NCBI RefSeq assembly: GCF_006517275.1
Contig: NZ_CP041191.1
Coordinates: 3,839,001 to 3,903,000, forward strand
Reading direction: 5' to 3'
DNA from: Labrenzia sp. PHM005
GTDB lineage: Bacteria; Pseudomonadota; Alphaproteobacteria; Rhizobiales; Stappiaceae
Length of the DNA stretch: 64,000 nucleotides
The notes beneath the pieces were generated by a model. It did no database searches and was not told where the DNA came from. It saw only the letters and a program-made list of their open reading frames with translations. A program made the translations under genes and the position numbers. Shown one piece after another: positions 52,071-60,361 of the stretch; position 1 is the first letter of the stretch, and every line of letters starts with the position of its first letter.

Positions 52071-52958
52071 TTAGTGAATCCCCGGGAAATAATGCCAATA
52101 GTGAGTAGGGATTGCCGCCATTTCCGGCGTTAGATTTGGATTCTCGACCCGAATTGGGCGGCGGTCATCCAAGTGCAAGACCGAAAAGGCCTTTTGAATC
52201 ATTGGGTGTGTCCGGAAAAAACGGATGAAACTCCCATCTGCATAAGCGGCTTCCAGCCCGTTCGTAATTGCTTTTGCAAGATCTGCGTCATGCTTGCCGG
52301 TGAAAAAGATGAACGGAAAGCGATCGTAGACCAGGACGATTTCGTCTTCGATATCGTAGGTAAGATCAGAGTGCTGCTCTTTCTCCGGCAGGATTTCGAC
52401 AGCACCACGGGGAAACGCATCCCCCTGATATTTTGACAGTAGGCCGTAAAGCCGATCTTTCCGGGCTGTTTCTACTGTCAGTCCAGCGCCTTCTAAGATG
52501 GCCACATCGCCCCAGCCAATCCCTTGCAAAAACGTCATATTTTGCAAGTCTCGAATTGTTCTCACCTTTGCAAACTTGGGCTGAGTTCCGGCCGGAATAG
52601 CAATAATGCGCGCCCCTAACAGTCCACGCATCAGAGGAACGCGAATGGGAATGGCTATTTTTTCATACGCTTTGGACGTGCCACCGGCATATAGGTTGAA
52701 CTCGGTATCTGCTGGATCCGCGAGTTTTTCCATCACCTGAGAGCCGGTCAGGTTTTTCGTGCCTTCAGGAAAGGAGATATTGAACGGTCGGCTCTGTTTG
52801 GAAAGGGCAAGCTCAAGCAGCGGCACAACGTAGTCTTGAATGGCCATCCGTTGCGGTATTTTGATTTCCAACGGTTCATTTGCAAGTGCGCTTCCCGCCG
52901 CAAATAGTGCAGGCGAAAAAGCAAGGAGCCATCGAGCTCTTAAGTGTTTCCAAAACAT
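52071..52958 (-). CDS. Orphan periplasmic binding-protein-like protein (YWH family, copy 2)
   Basis: A 295-aa exported protein with a signal peptide ending AAGSALANEP. Blocks parallel those of the 43844 gene: VPLMRGLLGARIIAIPAGTQ, LQGIGWGDVAILEGAGLTVE, RFPFIFFTGKHDADLAKAIT and GSFIRFFRTHPMIQKAF, closing with NPNLTPEMAAIPTHYWHYFP. Overall the pair is clearly related but divergent. No transport partner is near. It lies in the stretch inserted between popZ and valS. Confidence 0.75.
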   Translation of the reverse strand: MFWKHLRARWLLAFSPALFAAGSALANEPLEIKIPQRMAIQDYVVPLLELALSKQSRPFNISFPEGTKNLTGSQVMEKLADPADTEFNLYAGGTSKAYEKIAIPIRVPLMRGLLGARIIAIPAGTQPKFAKVRTIRDLQNMTFLQGIGWGDVAILEGAGLTVETARKDRLYGLLSKYQGDAFPRGAVEILPEKEQHSDLTYDIEDEIVLVYDRFPFIFFTGKHDADLAKAITNGLEAAYADGSFIRFFRTHPMIQKAFSVLHLDDRRPIRVENPNLTPEMAAIPTHYWHYFPGIH

Positions 52959-53269
52959 CCTATAAGTCTCTGACCCATTTAGTCGTCGTCAAAGTAGACC
53001 GGAAAAATGCTGCTCAATTCCTAATTCAATCAAATAGAGACATATCTTGGATAGCTGTTGTTTTTACCCCCTAGTCAGAACTTCGGATGACCGGAATGGA
53101 ATATGGGGACATCTAATTATCGGCTGTTCGGCTCACCAAATTAGCGCAGCGATCAATGAAGCGCTGAAACCTGCCGGGTAAGCCTTGTTAGGCGGTTGAC
53201 TTGAGCGGCAGCTTCCGATTTACACGGGGGCTCACGATTTTCTGAAAACTCTCCCTTTGAGTGACCCTG
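52959..53269. other. Intergenic region before valS
   Basis: About 310 nt between divergent genes. TTGACT (53196-53201) with a 17-nt spacer and TTTACA (53219-53224) is a possible weak sigma-70 promoter for valS. No T-box or other RNA element is visible. Confidence 0.35.
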
Positions 53270-56200
53270 ATGCTGGATAAAACCTACGATGCGGCCAGCG
53301 TTGAGCCGCGGATTTACGAAACCTGGGAAAAGGCGGAGGCCTTCAAGGCTGGAGCCGGTGCCAAAGAGGGTGCCGATGCCTTTACCATCGTAATTCCGCC
53401 GCCGAATGTGACGGGGTCCCTTCACATGGGGCACGCACTCAATAACACGCTGCAGGACATCCTCGTTCGCTGGAAGCGCATGCAGGGCTATGACGTCTTG
53501 TGGCAACCAGGTACGGACCACGCCGGTATCGCGACACAGATGGTTGTTGAGCGTGAGCTCATGGAGAGCCAACAACCAGGCCGGCGCGAGATGGGGCGCG
53601 ACGCCTTTGTTGAACGGGTTTGGGAACAGAAACGGAAATCCGAAGGCACGATCCTGGGCCAGTTGAAACGTCTCGGCGCGTCCTGCGATTGGAGCCGGAC
53701 CGAATTCACCATGTCGCCGAACCTGTCGGACGCTGTCTTGAAGGTCTTTGTCGAGCTGTATCGGCAAGGCCTGATTTACAAGTCCAAACGGTTGGTCAAC
53801 TGGGACCCGAAATTCGAAACTGCGATCTCCGATCTTGAAGTTGAGAACATCGAAGTCGATGGCCACATGTGGCACTTCAAGTATCCGCTGGCTGGTGGCG
53901 AAACCTACGAGTACGTCGAAAAAGACGAGGACGGCAACGTCACGCTCCGCGAAACCCGCGACTACATTTCCATCGCCACGACCCGCCCGGAAACCATGCT
54001 CGGCGATGGTGCGGTTGCTGTTCATCCGGATGATGAGCGCTACAAACCGATCGTCGGCAAGCTCTGTGAAATTCCGGTTGGACCAAAGGAACACCGCCGT
54101 CTGATCCCGATCATCACTGATGAGTATCCGGATCCGGACTTCGGGTCCGGTGCGGTGAAGATCACTGGTGCACACGACTTCAACGATTATCAGGTCGCAC
54201 TCCGGGGCAAGATCCCGATGTACCGCCTGATGGACACCAAAGGTCATATGCGGGCCGACGGTGCACCCTACGATGAAGAAGCCAAGAAGGCGCAGGCGAT
54301 CATTGATGGCGCCGAGATGACGATCAATGAAGTTGATCTCATCAACATTGTTCCGGATGATTTGCGTGGTCTCGACCGGTTCGAGGCCCGTAAGCGGGTA
54401 ATCGATCAGATCACGGCTGAAGGTTTGGCGGTAACTGTTGCCTCTGATCATCCGGATGTTGCCTGGATGAAGGGGCTGGCTCCGGAGTGGGATACCAACG
54501 GTAAGGCGAAAATCCGGAAGCTTGGCGACGACGAAGAAGGTCTTGCCGAGTTGCCGATGGTCGAATCCAAAAAGATCATGCAGCCATTTGGCGACCGCTC
54601 GAAAGTTGTCATCGAGCCAATGCTGACCGACCAGTGGTTCGTTGATGCCAAGACCCTGGCCGAACCGGCGCTGAAAGCCGTTCAGGATGGTGACACGAAG
54701 TTTGTTCCGGGAAACTGGGACAAGACTTACTACAACTGGCTGAATGACATTCAGCCGTGGTGTATTTCCCGCCAGTTGTGGTGGGGTCACCAGATCCCGG
54801 TTTGGTACGACGAAGACGGCAATGAATTCTGCGCAATGAGCGAAGAAGAAGCTGTCGAGATGGCCGGCGGCAAAACTTTGACCCGCGACGAAGACGTTCT
54901 CGACACTTGGTTCTCGTCTGCGCTATGGCCATTTTCCACGCTCGGCTGGCCGCACAAGACACCGGAACTGGAGCGCTATTACAAGACCGATGTTCTGATC
55001 ACCGGTTTTGACATCATCTTTTTCTGGGTTGCCCGGATGATGATGCAGGGCATCCACTTCATGAAGGAAGTGCCGTTCCACACCGTCTACATCAATTCGA
55101 TTGTTGTCGATAAAAACGGGAAGAAGATGTCCAAGTCCTTGGGCAATGTCCTCGACCCGTTGGACCTGTTCGACGCCTATGGCGCCGATGCCACACGGTA
55201 CGCCCTGGCGAGCCAGGAAGTTCAGGGCCGGCGGACACTGCGGATGTCTGACCAAGCAGCCGAAGGCGGTCAGCGCTTTGCGACCAAACTCTGGAACGCT
55301 GCCCGGTTTGCGGAGATGAACGGCTGTGCCCGTGTTGAGGGCTTCGATCCGTCGGCGGCAAAACACACCCTCAACCGTTGGATTGCAACGGAAATGGGCA
55401 AGTGTGTCGCTGAAGTGACCGCTGCGCTTGAAGACTACCGGTTTAATGATGCCTCAGGCGCTGTCTACAAGTTCACTTGGAACACCTTCTGTGATTGGTT
55501 CCTGGAGCTGGCGAAGCCGATCTTCAACGGCGATGATGAAGCCGCTAAAGCCGAGACCCGGGCAACCGCCGCTTGGGCAATCGATGAGATCCTGAAGGTC
55601 CTGCATCCGTTCATGCCGTTTCTGACCGAAGAACTTTGGGAGCGTCTGGGCGACGAAGGCGTCAAGGCTGACAAGCTCCTGATGCTCACCGAATGGCCGC
55701 ATGCCAACGTTTCTGATGATGCAGCTGCAGGCGAGATCAACTGGCTTGTCGATCTCATCTCCGAAATTCGCTCGGTCCGCGCTGAAATGAACATTCCGGC
55801 AGGCGCAAAGGTCCAGCTGGTTGTTGTTGGCGCGAATGATCAAACTAAAGGCCGGATCGCCACTCACGAATCTGCGATCCAGCGCCTCGCACGCGCTGAA
55901 GATGTTTCACTGGCAGATGCAGCTCCGGCTGGATCGGCACAGATCATCGTCGGTGAGGCAACCGTGTGCCTGCCGCTTGCAGGTGTCATCGATCTCGGTG
56001 CGGAAAAGGCCCGTCTGACCAAAGACGCCGGCAAGCTCGAAGGCGAGATCACCAAGATCGAGAAAAAACTCGGAAATCCGAAATTCGTTGAAAAGGCGCC
56101 GCAAGAGGTGGTTGACGGCGAAAAGGAGAAGGTAAGTGAGGCCAAGGCAAAACTTGAAAAAATCCAAGTCGCTTTGAGTCGTCTCGCCGAAATCGGCTAA
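53270..56200 (+). CDS. valS: Valyl-tRNA synthetase
   Basis: A 976-aa class I synthetase that charges tRNA-Val. HMGH (the HIGH motif) is in PPPNVTGSLHMGHALN near residue 52, the editing domain contains TTRPETMLGDGAVAVHP, and KMSKS lies near residue 620 in NGKKMSKSLGNVLDPLDL. A C-terminal coiled coil (residues about 905-975, rich in Lys/Glu) is typical of ValRS. An in-frame GTG at 53261 is an alternative start; neither shows a strong binding site. Confidence 0.96.
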   Translation: MLDKTYDAASVEPRIYETWEKAEAFKAGAGAKEGADAFTIVIPPPNVTGSLHMGHALNNTLQDILVRWKRMQGYDVLWQPGTDHAGIATQMVVERELMESQQPGRREMGRDAFVERVWEQKRKSEGTILGQLKRLGASCDWSRTEFTMSPNLSDAVLKVFVELYRQGLIYKSKRLVNWDPKFETAISDLEVENIEVDGHMWHFKYPLAGGETYEYVEKDEDGNVTLRETRDYISIATTRPETMLGDGAVAVHPDDERYKPIVGKLCEIPVGPKEHRRLIPIITDEYPDPDFGSGAVKITGAHDFNDYQVALRGKIPMYRLMDTKGHMRADGAPYDEEAKKAQAIIDGAEMTINEVDLINIVPDDLRGLDRFEARKRVIDQITAEGLAVTVASDHPDVAWMKGLAPEWDTNGKAKIRKLGDDEEGLAELPMVESKKIMQPFGDRSKVVIEPMLTDQWFVDAKTLAEPALKAVQDGDTKFVPGNWDKTYYNWLNDIQPWCISRQLWWGHQIPVWYDEDGNEFCAMSEEEAVEMAGGKTLTRDEDVLDTWFSSALWPFSTLGWPHKTPELERYYKTDVLITGFDIIFFWVARMMMQGIHFMKEVPFHTVYINSIVVDKNGKKMSKSLGNVLDPLDLFDAYGADATRYALASQEVQGRRTLRMSDQAAEGGQRFATKLWNAARFAEMNGCARVEGFDPSAAKHTLNRWIATEMGKCVAEVTAALEDYRFNDASGAVYKFTWNTFCDWFLELAKPIFNGDDEAAKAETRATAAWAIDEILKVLHPFMPFLTEELWERLGDEGVKADKLLMLTEWPHANVSDDAAAGEINWLVDLISEIRSVRAEMNIPAGAKVQLVVVGANDQTKGRIATHESAIQRLARAEDVSLADAAPAGSAQIIVGEATVCLPLAGVIDLGAEKARLTKDAGKLEGEITKIEKKLGNPKFVEKAPQEVVDGEKEKVSEAKAKLEKIQVALSRLAEIG

Positions 56201-56326
56201 CTTTTTCCAAATATCGTTGGATACTATGCCCGGACACAGGCCTTGCCGCGTCCGGGCCGCATTTCGATGCTAGCGCCGCAGCTACCGGCAGGGATATGTT
56301 TGGACTTGCGAATCTGTTTGGAGCTG

Positions 56327-56884
56327 ATGGCCCAAGTGTTTTTTGAATTTCGAAATCAGGCGGCACGTGCTGCGCTTGTTCTTGGGAGTGTGTTGGCGGG
56401 AGTAACGCCGCAGTCAACTTTCGCTCAGGAGCATACGGAAAAAATCAAAAACCCTGTCGCCGTGTTTTCCGGTCTTGATAAGATCACCGGCCGGATCATC
56501 AATTTCGATGTCTATATCGGCGAGACAGTGCAATTTGGTGCGCTGCAAGTGACCCCGCGTGTGTGTTACACCCGCCCGCAAACGGAATCGCCCCTGACAA
56601 CCGGCTTTGTCCAAGTTGACGAAATCACGCTCAACAATGAAGTCCGACGGATTTTTTCCGGCTGGATGTACGCAGCTAGCCCCGGTCTTCATGCGGTTGA
56701 GCACCCCGTCTATGACATCTGGCTGACCGACTGCAATCTGGCTTCAAAAGTGCCGCCGCCGGAAGACTATGACGGCCCGCCGATCAAGGGTGTTGTTGCT
56801 GAAGGGGAAGACCCGCTTGCAGGTCCGGACGATGGAGTGGACTCAGGCCCAGGTATTCCGCGTGCAAAACCCTTCCAAGGATAA
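56327..56884 (+). CDS. DUF2155 exported protein
   Basis: A 185-aa protein with a probable signal peptide (AARAALVLGSVLAGVTPQST...FAQ). The core matches DUF2155: AVFSGLDKITGRIINFDVYI, ETVQFGALQVTPRVCYTRPQ and RIFSGWMYAASPGLHAVEHP followed by VYDIWLTDC. Function unknown, though it is widespread in alphaproteobacteria. The ATG at 56327 follows GGAG and begins the signal peptide; the frame is open from 56243. Proline-rich C-terminus. Confidence 0.8.
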   Translation: MAQVFFEFRNQAARAALVLGSVLAGVTPQSTFAQEHTEKIKNPVAVFSGLDKITGRIINFDVYIGETVQFGALQVTPRVCYTRPQTESPLTTGFVQVDEITLNNEVRRIFSGWMYAASPGLHAVEHPVYDIWLTDCNLASKVPPPEDYDGPPIKGVVAEGEDPLAGPDDGVDSGPGIPRAKPFQG

Positions 56885-57066
56885 GCGGAATTCAGCTCTT
56901 CCTGTTATGCCCTTGAATGCTGAGACGTCAGAGCGTGTTTAGCGCGCCGCGATGGATTTGCCCCTAGACACAAATTCAAGTGCTTTTGCTGTCTTTGAAT
57001 CGGTCTGTTTCTGGAGAATGCAAACAATCGCGGCGGGCTAATAAGTGAGGCGTGCTGCCTCGGTCC

Positions 57067-57186
57067 TTAGGCTGCCTTTTTCAGAGCTTTTTTGGCCGCT
57101 TTCAGCTTGCTTTCCTGCTTGGCGACCTTGGCCTTGCGGACTTTGACTTCTTTTTTCAGTTCTTTGATTTTGGATTTTTTAGACAT
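57067..57186 (-). CDS. Lysine-rich 39-aa microprotein
   Basis: Thirty-nine codons from ATG 57186 to TAA 57067, preceded by AGGAG with a 7-nt spacer. The product MSKKSKIKELKKEVKVRKAK continues with a further Lys/Ala-rich helix ending in AAKKALKKAA; nearly 45% of residues are lysine or arginine. It should form one long basic amphipathic or coiled helix, of the kind that binds nucleic acid or an acidic partner. It lies 38 nt after the RHH gene and is probably in the same transcript. No function is known. Confidence 0.7.
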   Translation of the reverse strand: MSKKSKIKELKKEVKVRKAKVAKQESKLKAAKKALKKAA

Positions 57187-57224
57187 CAAATATCTCCTGG
57201 TTCATGAGGTGTTCGAACGAGGCG

Positions 57225-57404
57225 TTAATCAGTGGATTGGTTCTTTTGAAGAAAGTCCCGGATAAAGCCGCGGATCTCCCGGGCAGCGCTGGTATCCAGT
57301 TCATCACATAGCTCAACAAACCGGTCCCGTTCATCGCTGCTAATGCGGATGACCAATTGACTGTCCTTCTTGGACTTCTTTGTCTTTTTTTGTTTTTCAC
57401 CCAT
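57225..57404 (-). CDS. Small ribbon-helix-helix (Arc/CopG-like) protein
   Basis: A 59-aa protein from ATG 57404 to TAA 57225, with GAGG upstream. A lysine-rich N-terminal arm (MGEKQKKTKKSKK) leads into a ribbon-helix-helix pattern: strand DSQLVIRISSDE, helix A RDRFVELCDELD, turn TS, helix B AAREIRGFIRDFLQ. Alternating residues of the strand (Q, V, R) would contact DNA. Two perfect palindromes lie 26-58 nt upstream, so autoregulation is likely. It is followed by the lysine-rich microprotein gene. An overlapping longer frame (57179-57526) is a shadow. Confidence 0.7.
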   Translation of the reverse strand: MGEKQKKTKKSKKDSQLVIRISSDERDRFVELCDELDTSAAREIRGFIRDFLQKNQSTD

Positions 57405-57429
57405 TTCAACCTCGCTTCAATACAGCTAG

Positions 57430-57462
57430 TGCATATAAAAACGATATGCAATGTATATACAT
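57430..57462. promoter_or_regulatory. Double palindrome, putative RHH operator
   Basis: TGCATAT (57430-57436) and ATATGCA (57444-57450) are perfect inverted halves with a 7-nt spacer, followed at once by the perfect 12-bp palindrome ATGTATATACAT (57451-57462). They lie just upstream of the small RHH gene, where its promoter should be. Confidence 0.55.
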
Positions 57463-57568
57463 AAAATATTTTAACTGTGTGGTCACTGACCGCCTTTGCA
57501 GTTAAGAGGCACTGCCTAGAGTTCATTTGCCGTGAATGGTCCGGAATGATCGATGATTAACGTCAGGA

Positions 57569-58051
57569 TCAAGTAAGGGTTCGGGCCGGATATCCGGGCG
57601 CGCGCAGCTCAAATCCCTGTTTGGTCGCTGAAAACCCGATGCGTTCGTAGAACCGGTGTGCAGCGGTGTTTTGGATCCCCGATAGCAGCATTATCTTGTA
57701 GCACCCGGCGTCCCAAGCCGAGTCAGAAGCGGCTTTGAGCACCTGTTCGCCGTAGCCCCGCCCACGATGGTCGCGATGCGTGACCACATTTTCGATCAAT
57801 GCATAGGGCGCGCAGCCACGGGTGAAATTGGGAACGACGATCAAGGTACAGGTGGTGACAGGCACGTCACCAAGACACCCAATCAGTATCGTCATGCCTG
57901 GATGGCGCAGTATCGTTTCGAAGGTTTTTGCTTGTATCTCTTCCGTTGCTGGCAGGTCGTCACCAATCAGGTGTTGGTAGAGCTCTGTAAGGCCGGAAAA
58001 ATCATACGATTTGGCCGCACGGATTGAGAGGGCGCTATCGGGTTTGGTCAC
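57569..58051 (-). CDS. GNAT family N-acetyltransferase
   Basis: A 160-aa acetyltransferase. The acetyl-CoA loop HRGRGYGEQVLKAASDSAWD (R-G-x-G-Y-G) is canonical, followed by YKIMLLSGIQNTAAHRFYER and IGF. The GTG at 58051 (VTKPDSALSIRAA) has AAGG upstream and fits the family; the frame is open to 58180, across a terminator, so that part is unlikely to be translated. Substrate unknown. Confidence 0.85.
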   Translation of the reverse strand: MTKPDSALSIRAAKSYDFSGLTELYQHLIGDDLPATEEIQAKTFETILRHPGMTILIGCLGDVPVTTCTLIVVPNFTRGCAPYALIENVVTHRDHRGRGYGEQVLKAASDSAWDAGCYKIMLLSGIQNTAAHRFYERIGFSATKQGFELRAPGYPARTLT

Positions 58052-58078
58052 TTCGATGCCTTTCTGCCATTGGGAAAC

Positions 58079-58104
58079 AAAAAAGCCCGCCGAGTGGCGG
58101 GCCT
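58079..58104 (-). terminator. Rho-independent terminator after the alpha/beta hydrolase
   Basis: On the minus strand AAGGCCCGCC and GGCGGGCTTTTTT form a strong GC stem with a T tail, 24 nt after the hydrolase stop and 28 nt before the GNAT start. Confidence 0.85.
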
Positions 58105-58127
58105 TGTATTTTGATGGTTCCAGAAAG

Positions 58128-58796
58128 TCAGTCGATGTCGACGTAATCTTCCGGGCCGAGGCCAAGGCGGCCATCGACATAATCGCCGCAATTGCCGATC
58201 AGCGTGTCCATGTCGTTTTCAAAGAAGTGGTTGGCACCCGGAATCGTCTGATGATCGATGATGATTCCCTTTTGGGTTTTCAATTTATCGACCAGCGTCT
58301 GGACGTCTTTCTGCGGCACGACCTTGTCCTGATCGCCATGAATGATCAGGCCCGAAGACGGGCAGGGGGCCAAAAACGAGAAGTCATGCAGGTTGGCCGG
58401 CGGGGCAACGGAGATGAACCCCTCGACTTCCGGGCGGCGCATCAGGAGCTGCATGCCGATCCAGGCACCAAAGGAGAAACCGGCGATCCAGCAGGCCCGC
58501 GCATCCGGATGGACTGTCTGCACCCAATCCAGCGCTGCTGCGGCATCAGACAATTCGCCCTGACCGTGGTCGAATGACCCTTGAGACCGGCCGACGCCGC
58601 GGAAATTGAAGCGCAACACGGCAAATCCGCGTTTCGCGAACATGTAGTACATTTGATAAACAATCTGGTTGTTCATCGTGCCGCCAAACTGGGGATGCAG
58701 ATGCAGGACCAGAGCGATGGGGGCGTTGCGCTTTTTTGCGGGATGAAACCGGCCTTCCAGCCGGCCAGCGGGACCGTTAAAGATCACCTCAGGCAT
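58128..58796 (-). CDS. Alpha/beta hydrolase
   Basis: A 222-aa cytoplasmic hydrolase of the dienelactone-hydrolase-like group (COG2945 type). The nucleophile elbow is GFSFGAWIG; the oxyanion region is LHLHPQFGGTMNNQIVYQMY, the Asp is in GDQDKVVP and the His in PGANHFFEND. Single-gene unit. It may act on esters or short lipids; the substrate is not known. Confidence 0.87.
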   Translation of the reverse strand: MPEVIFNGPAGRLEGRFHPAKKRNAPIALVLHLHPQFGGTMNNQIVYQMYYMFAKRGFAVLRFNFRGVGRSQGSFDHGQGELSDAAAALDWVQTVHPDARACWIAGFSFGAWIGMQLLMRRPEVEGFISVAPPANLHDFSFLAPCPSSGLIIHGDQDKVVPQKDVQTLVDKLKTQKGIIIDHQTIPGANHFFENDMDTLIGNCGDYVDGRLGLGPEDYVDID

Positions 58797-58912
58797 GAAG
58801 CGATTTATCCTTTTGTTTTTATCCGTAGCCGGATGGCTGCGGGGAGGGACCGTCTACGTGGTTTTCCTAAGTCTAAAACTTGACTCTTTGGCTCCAAGTT
58901 TCTAGAACCCTG

Positions 58913-58929
58913 TTTAGAATTATTCGAAA
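58913..58929 (+). promoter_or_regulatory. Irr box (iron control element) before the suf operon
   Basis: TTTAGAA-TTA-TTCGAAA matches the alphaproteobacterial ICE consensus TTTAGAA-N3-TTCTAAA with one mismatch. It lies about 150 nt before the cysteine desulfurase start, in a 282-nt gap with no gene. Irr is known to repress iron-using or Fe-S operons when iron is low. Confidence 0.65.
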
Positions 58930-59078
58930 GTTCGCATCACCAAAACAGCAACACTCGGTTCGACCGTTGACGCTGTTATCGTCATCACAGCGGAAAATAT
59001 CAAGTTTTTCGGACATGTGATTGGAAAAGATGTGATTTTCGGACCGAACTCTGTGTCCTGTTTCGCGTTTGAGGTGTC

Positions 59079-60248
59079 ATGCCGCGCCAATTTGACCCGA
59101 TCTATCTCGATCACAACGCTGGTGCGCCGCTGCGCCCGGTGGTGCGCGAGGCCATGATCGCGGCATTGCAGGAGGCTGGAAACGCATCGTCTGTGCATAC
59201 ACACGGCCGGAAAGCGCGTGGCAAAATCGAAGAAGCCAGAGACGCGGTTGCACGTTTATGCGGTTCCAAAACCCGTGCGGTGACATTTGTCTCCGGCGGC
59301 ACAGAGGCCAACATGACGGCATTGACGCCTGCATGGCAGGACCAAGGTGCACCGGTTTACCTGGATAAACTGTTTCGTAGTGCGATTGAACATCCTTCCG
59401 TTGTGACGGGCGGACGGTTTCCGGTCGTTGACCAGGTGGTTGTTCCCGTTGATGAAAAGGGTGTGGTCCGTCTGGAAGCGCTTGAAGAGCTGATCAAAGA
59501 CGTCGATCCAAGTCTGATTTCTGTCATGGCTGCCAACAATGAGACCGGGGTTGTTCAGCCGCTCTCAGACATTGGCGCGCTTGCACAACAATATGGCCAT
59601 TTCTTCCATGTCGACGCGGTCCAAGCTGCCGGCCGGATGCCGATTGATGTGGAAGCTTGGCAGGCAGATGTCATCACCCTGTCGGCACATAAATTCGGTG
59701 GTCCGCAAGGCATTGGTGCCGTTGTCGTCCGCTCAACGGCCCGGGTTCCGGCTCCGCTAATGGTCGGCGGTGGTCAGGAGAATTGGCGCCGCGGCGGAAC
59801 GGAAAATGTCGCTGCCATTTCTGGATTTGGCGCTGCGGCAATTTCAGCCCTTGAGGAAGCGGCCGAAACACGCCATCTCCTGCATCTGAGGACGAGGCTG
59901 GAAGAGGGCTTGCGCGCTGTTTGCCCGCAAACAATCATCTTCGGAGAGGGCGCAGATCGGCTCGCCAACACGGTTTGTTTCGCAGTTCACGGCATTTCTG
60001 CTGAAACAGCACTGATCGCTTTTGACCTTGAGCGCGTATCACTGTCGTCGGGGTCAGCCTGTTCTTCGGGCAAAGTCTCTGTGTCACATGTTCTGACGGC
60101 CATGAATGTGGACGAAGAGACCGCCCGTTGCGCGCTACGGATCAGCATGGGCTGGGACACCAGTGAAGCAGATGTGGCGCGATTCCTGGAGATCTGGCCG
60201 AAGATTGTCGACCGGTTGAATCCGGAGGCGCGGCACCAGGCTGCTTAA
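59079..60248 (+). CDS. Cysteine desulfurase (NifS/IscS-type)
   Basis: A 389-aa PLP enzyme that takes sulfur from cysteine for Fe-S cluster assembly. The PLP lysine is K205 in TLSAHKFGGPQGIGA; the persulfide cysteine is C328 in SSGSACSSGKVSVSHVL. The extended loop SGSACSSG is class I (NifS/IscS) in type, although the neighbours are suf genes. First gene of the operon, 113 nt before sufB. No IscR/Rrf2 gene precedes it. Confidence 0.93.
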   Translation: MPRQFDPIYLDHNAGAPLRPVVREAMIAALQEAGNASSVHTHGRKARGKIEEARDAVARLCGSKTRAVTFVSGGTEANMTALTPAWQDQGAPVYLDKLFRSAIEHPSVVTGGRFPVVDQVVVPVDEKGVVRLEALEELIKDVDPSLISVMAANNETGVVQPLSDIGALAQQYGHFFHVDAVQAAGRMPIDVEAWQADVITLSAHKFGGPQGIGAVVVRSTARVPAPLMVGGGQENWRRGGTENVAAISGFGAAAISALEEAAETRHLLHLRTRLEEGLRAVCPQTIIFGEGADRLANTVCFAVHGISAETALIAFDLERVSLSSGSACSSGKVSVSHVLTAMNVDEETARCALRISMGWDTSEADVARFLEIWPKIVDRLNPEARHQAA

Positions 60249-60361
60249 AAAGTGAATTTCAGCGGTGCGCCGCTGACCGAAATGGCTTCTGTCCATGCGT
60301 TTGGGCGAGGCGAATGAGTTAGGAAGCTGCGGACAAAAGGTCCGCCAATTGGAGGCAAGCG

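Noticed and set aside
57067..57404. Classical type II toxin-antitoxin pair
   Set aside because: The first product looks like an RHH antitoxin, but the second is a 39-aa lysine-rich helix with no toxin fold, so the label is not supported.
57179..57526. A 115-codon minus-strand frame
   Set aside because: It overlaps the small RHH gene in a different frame; the RHH frame has a binding site, a recognisable fold and an operator, whereas this one has none.
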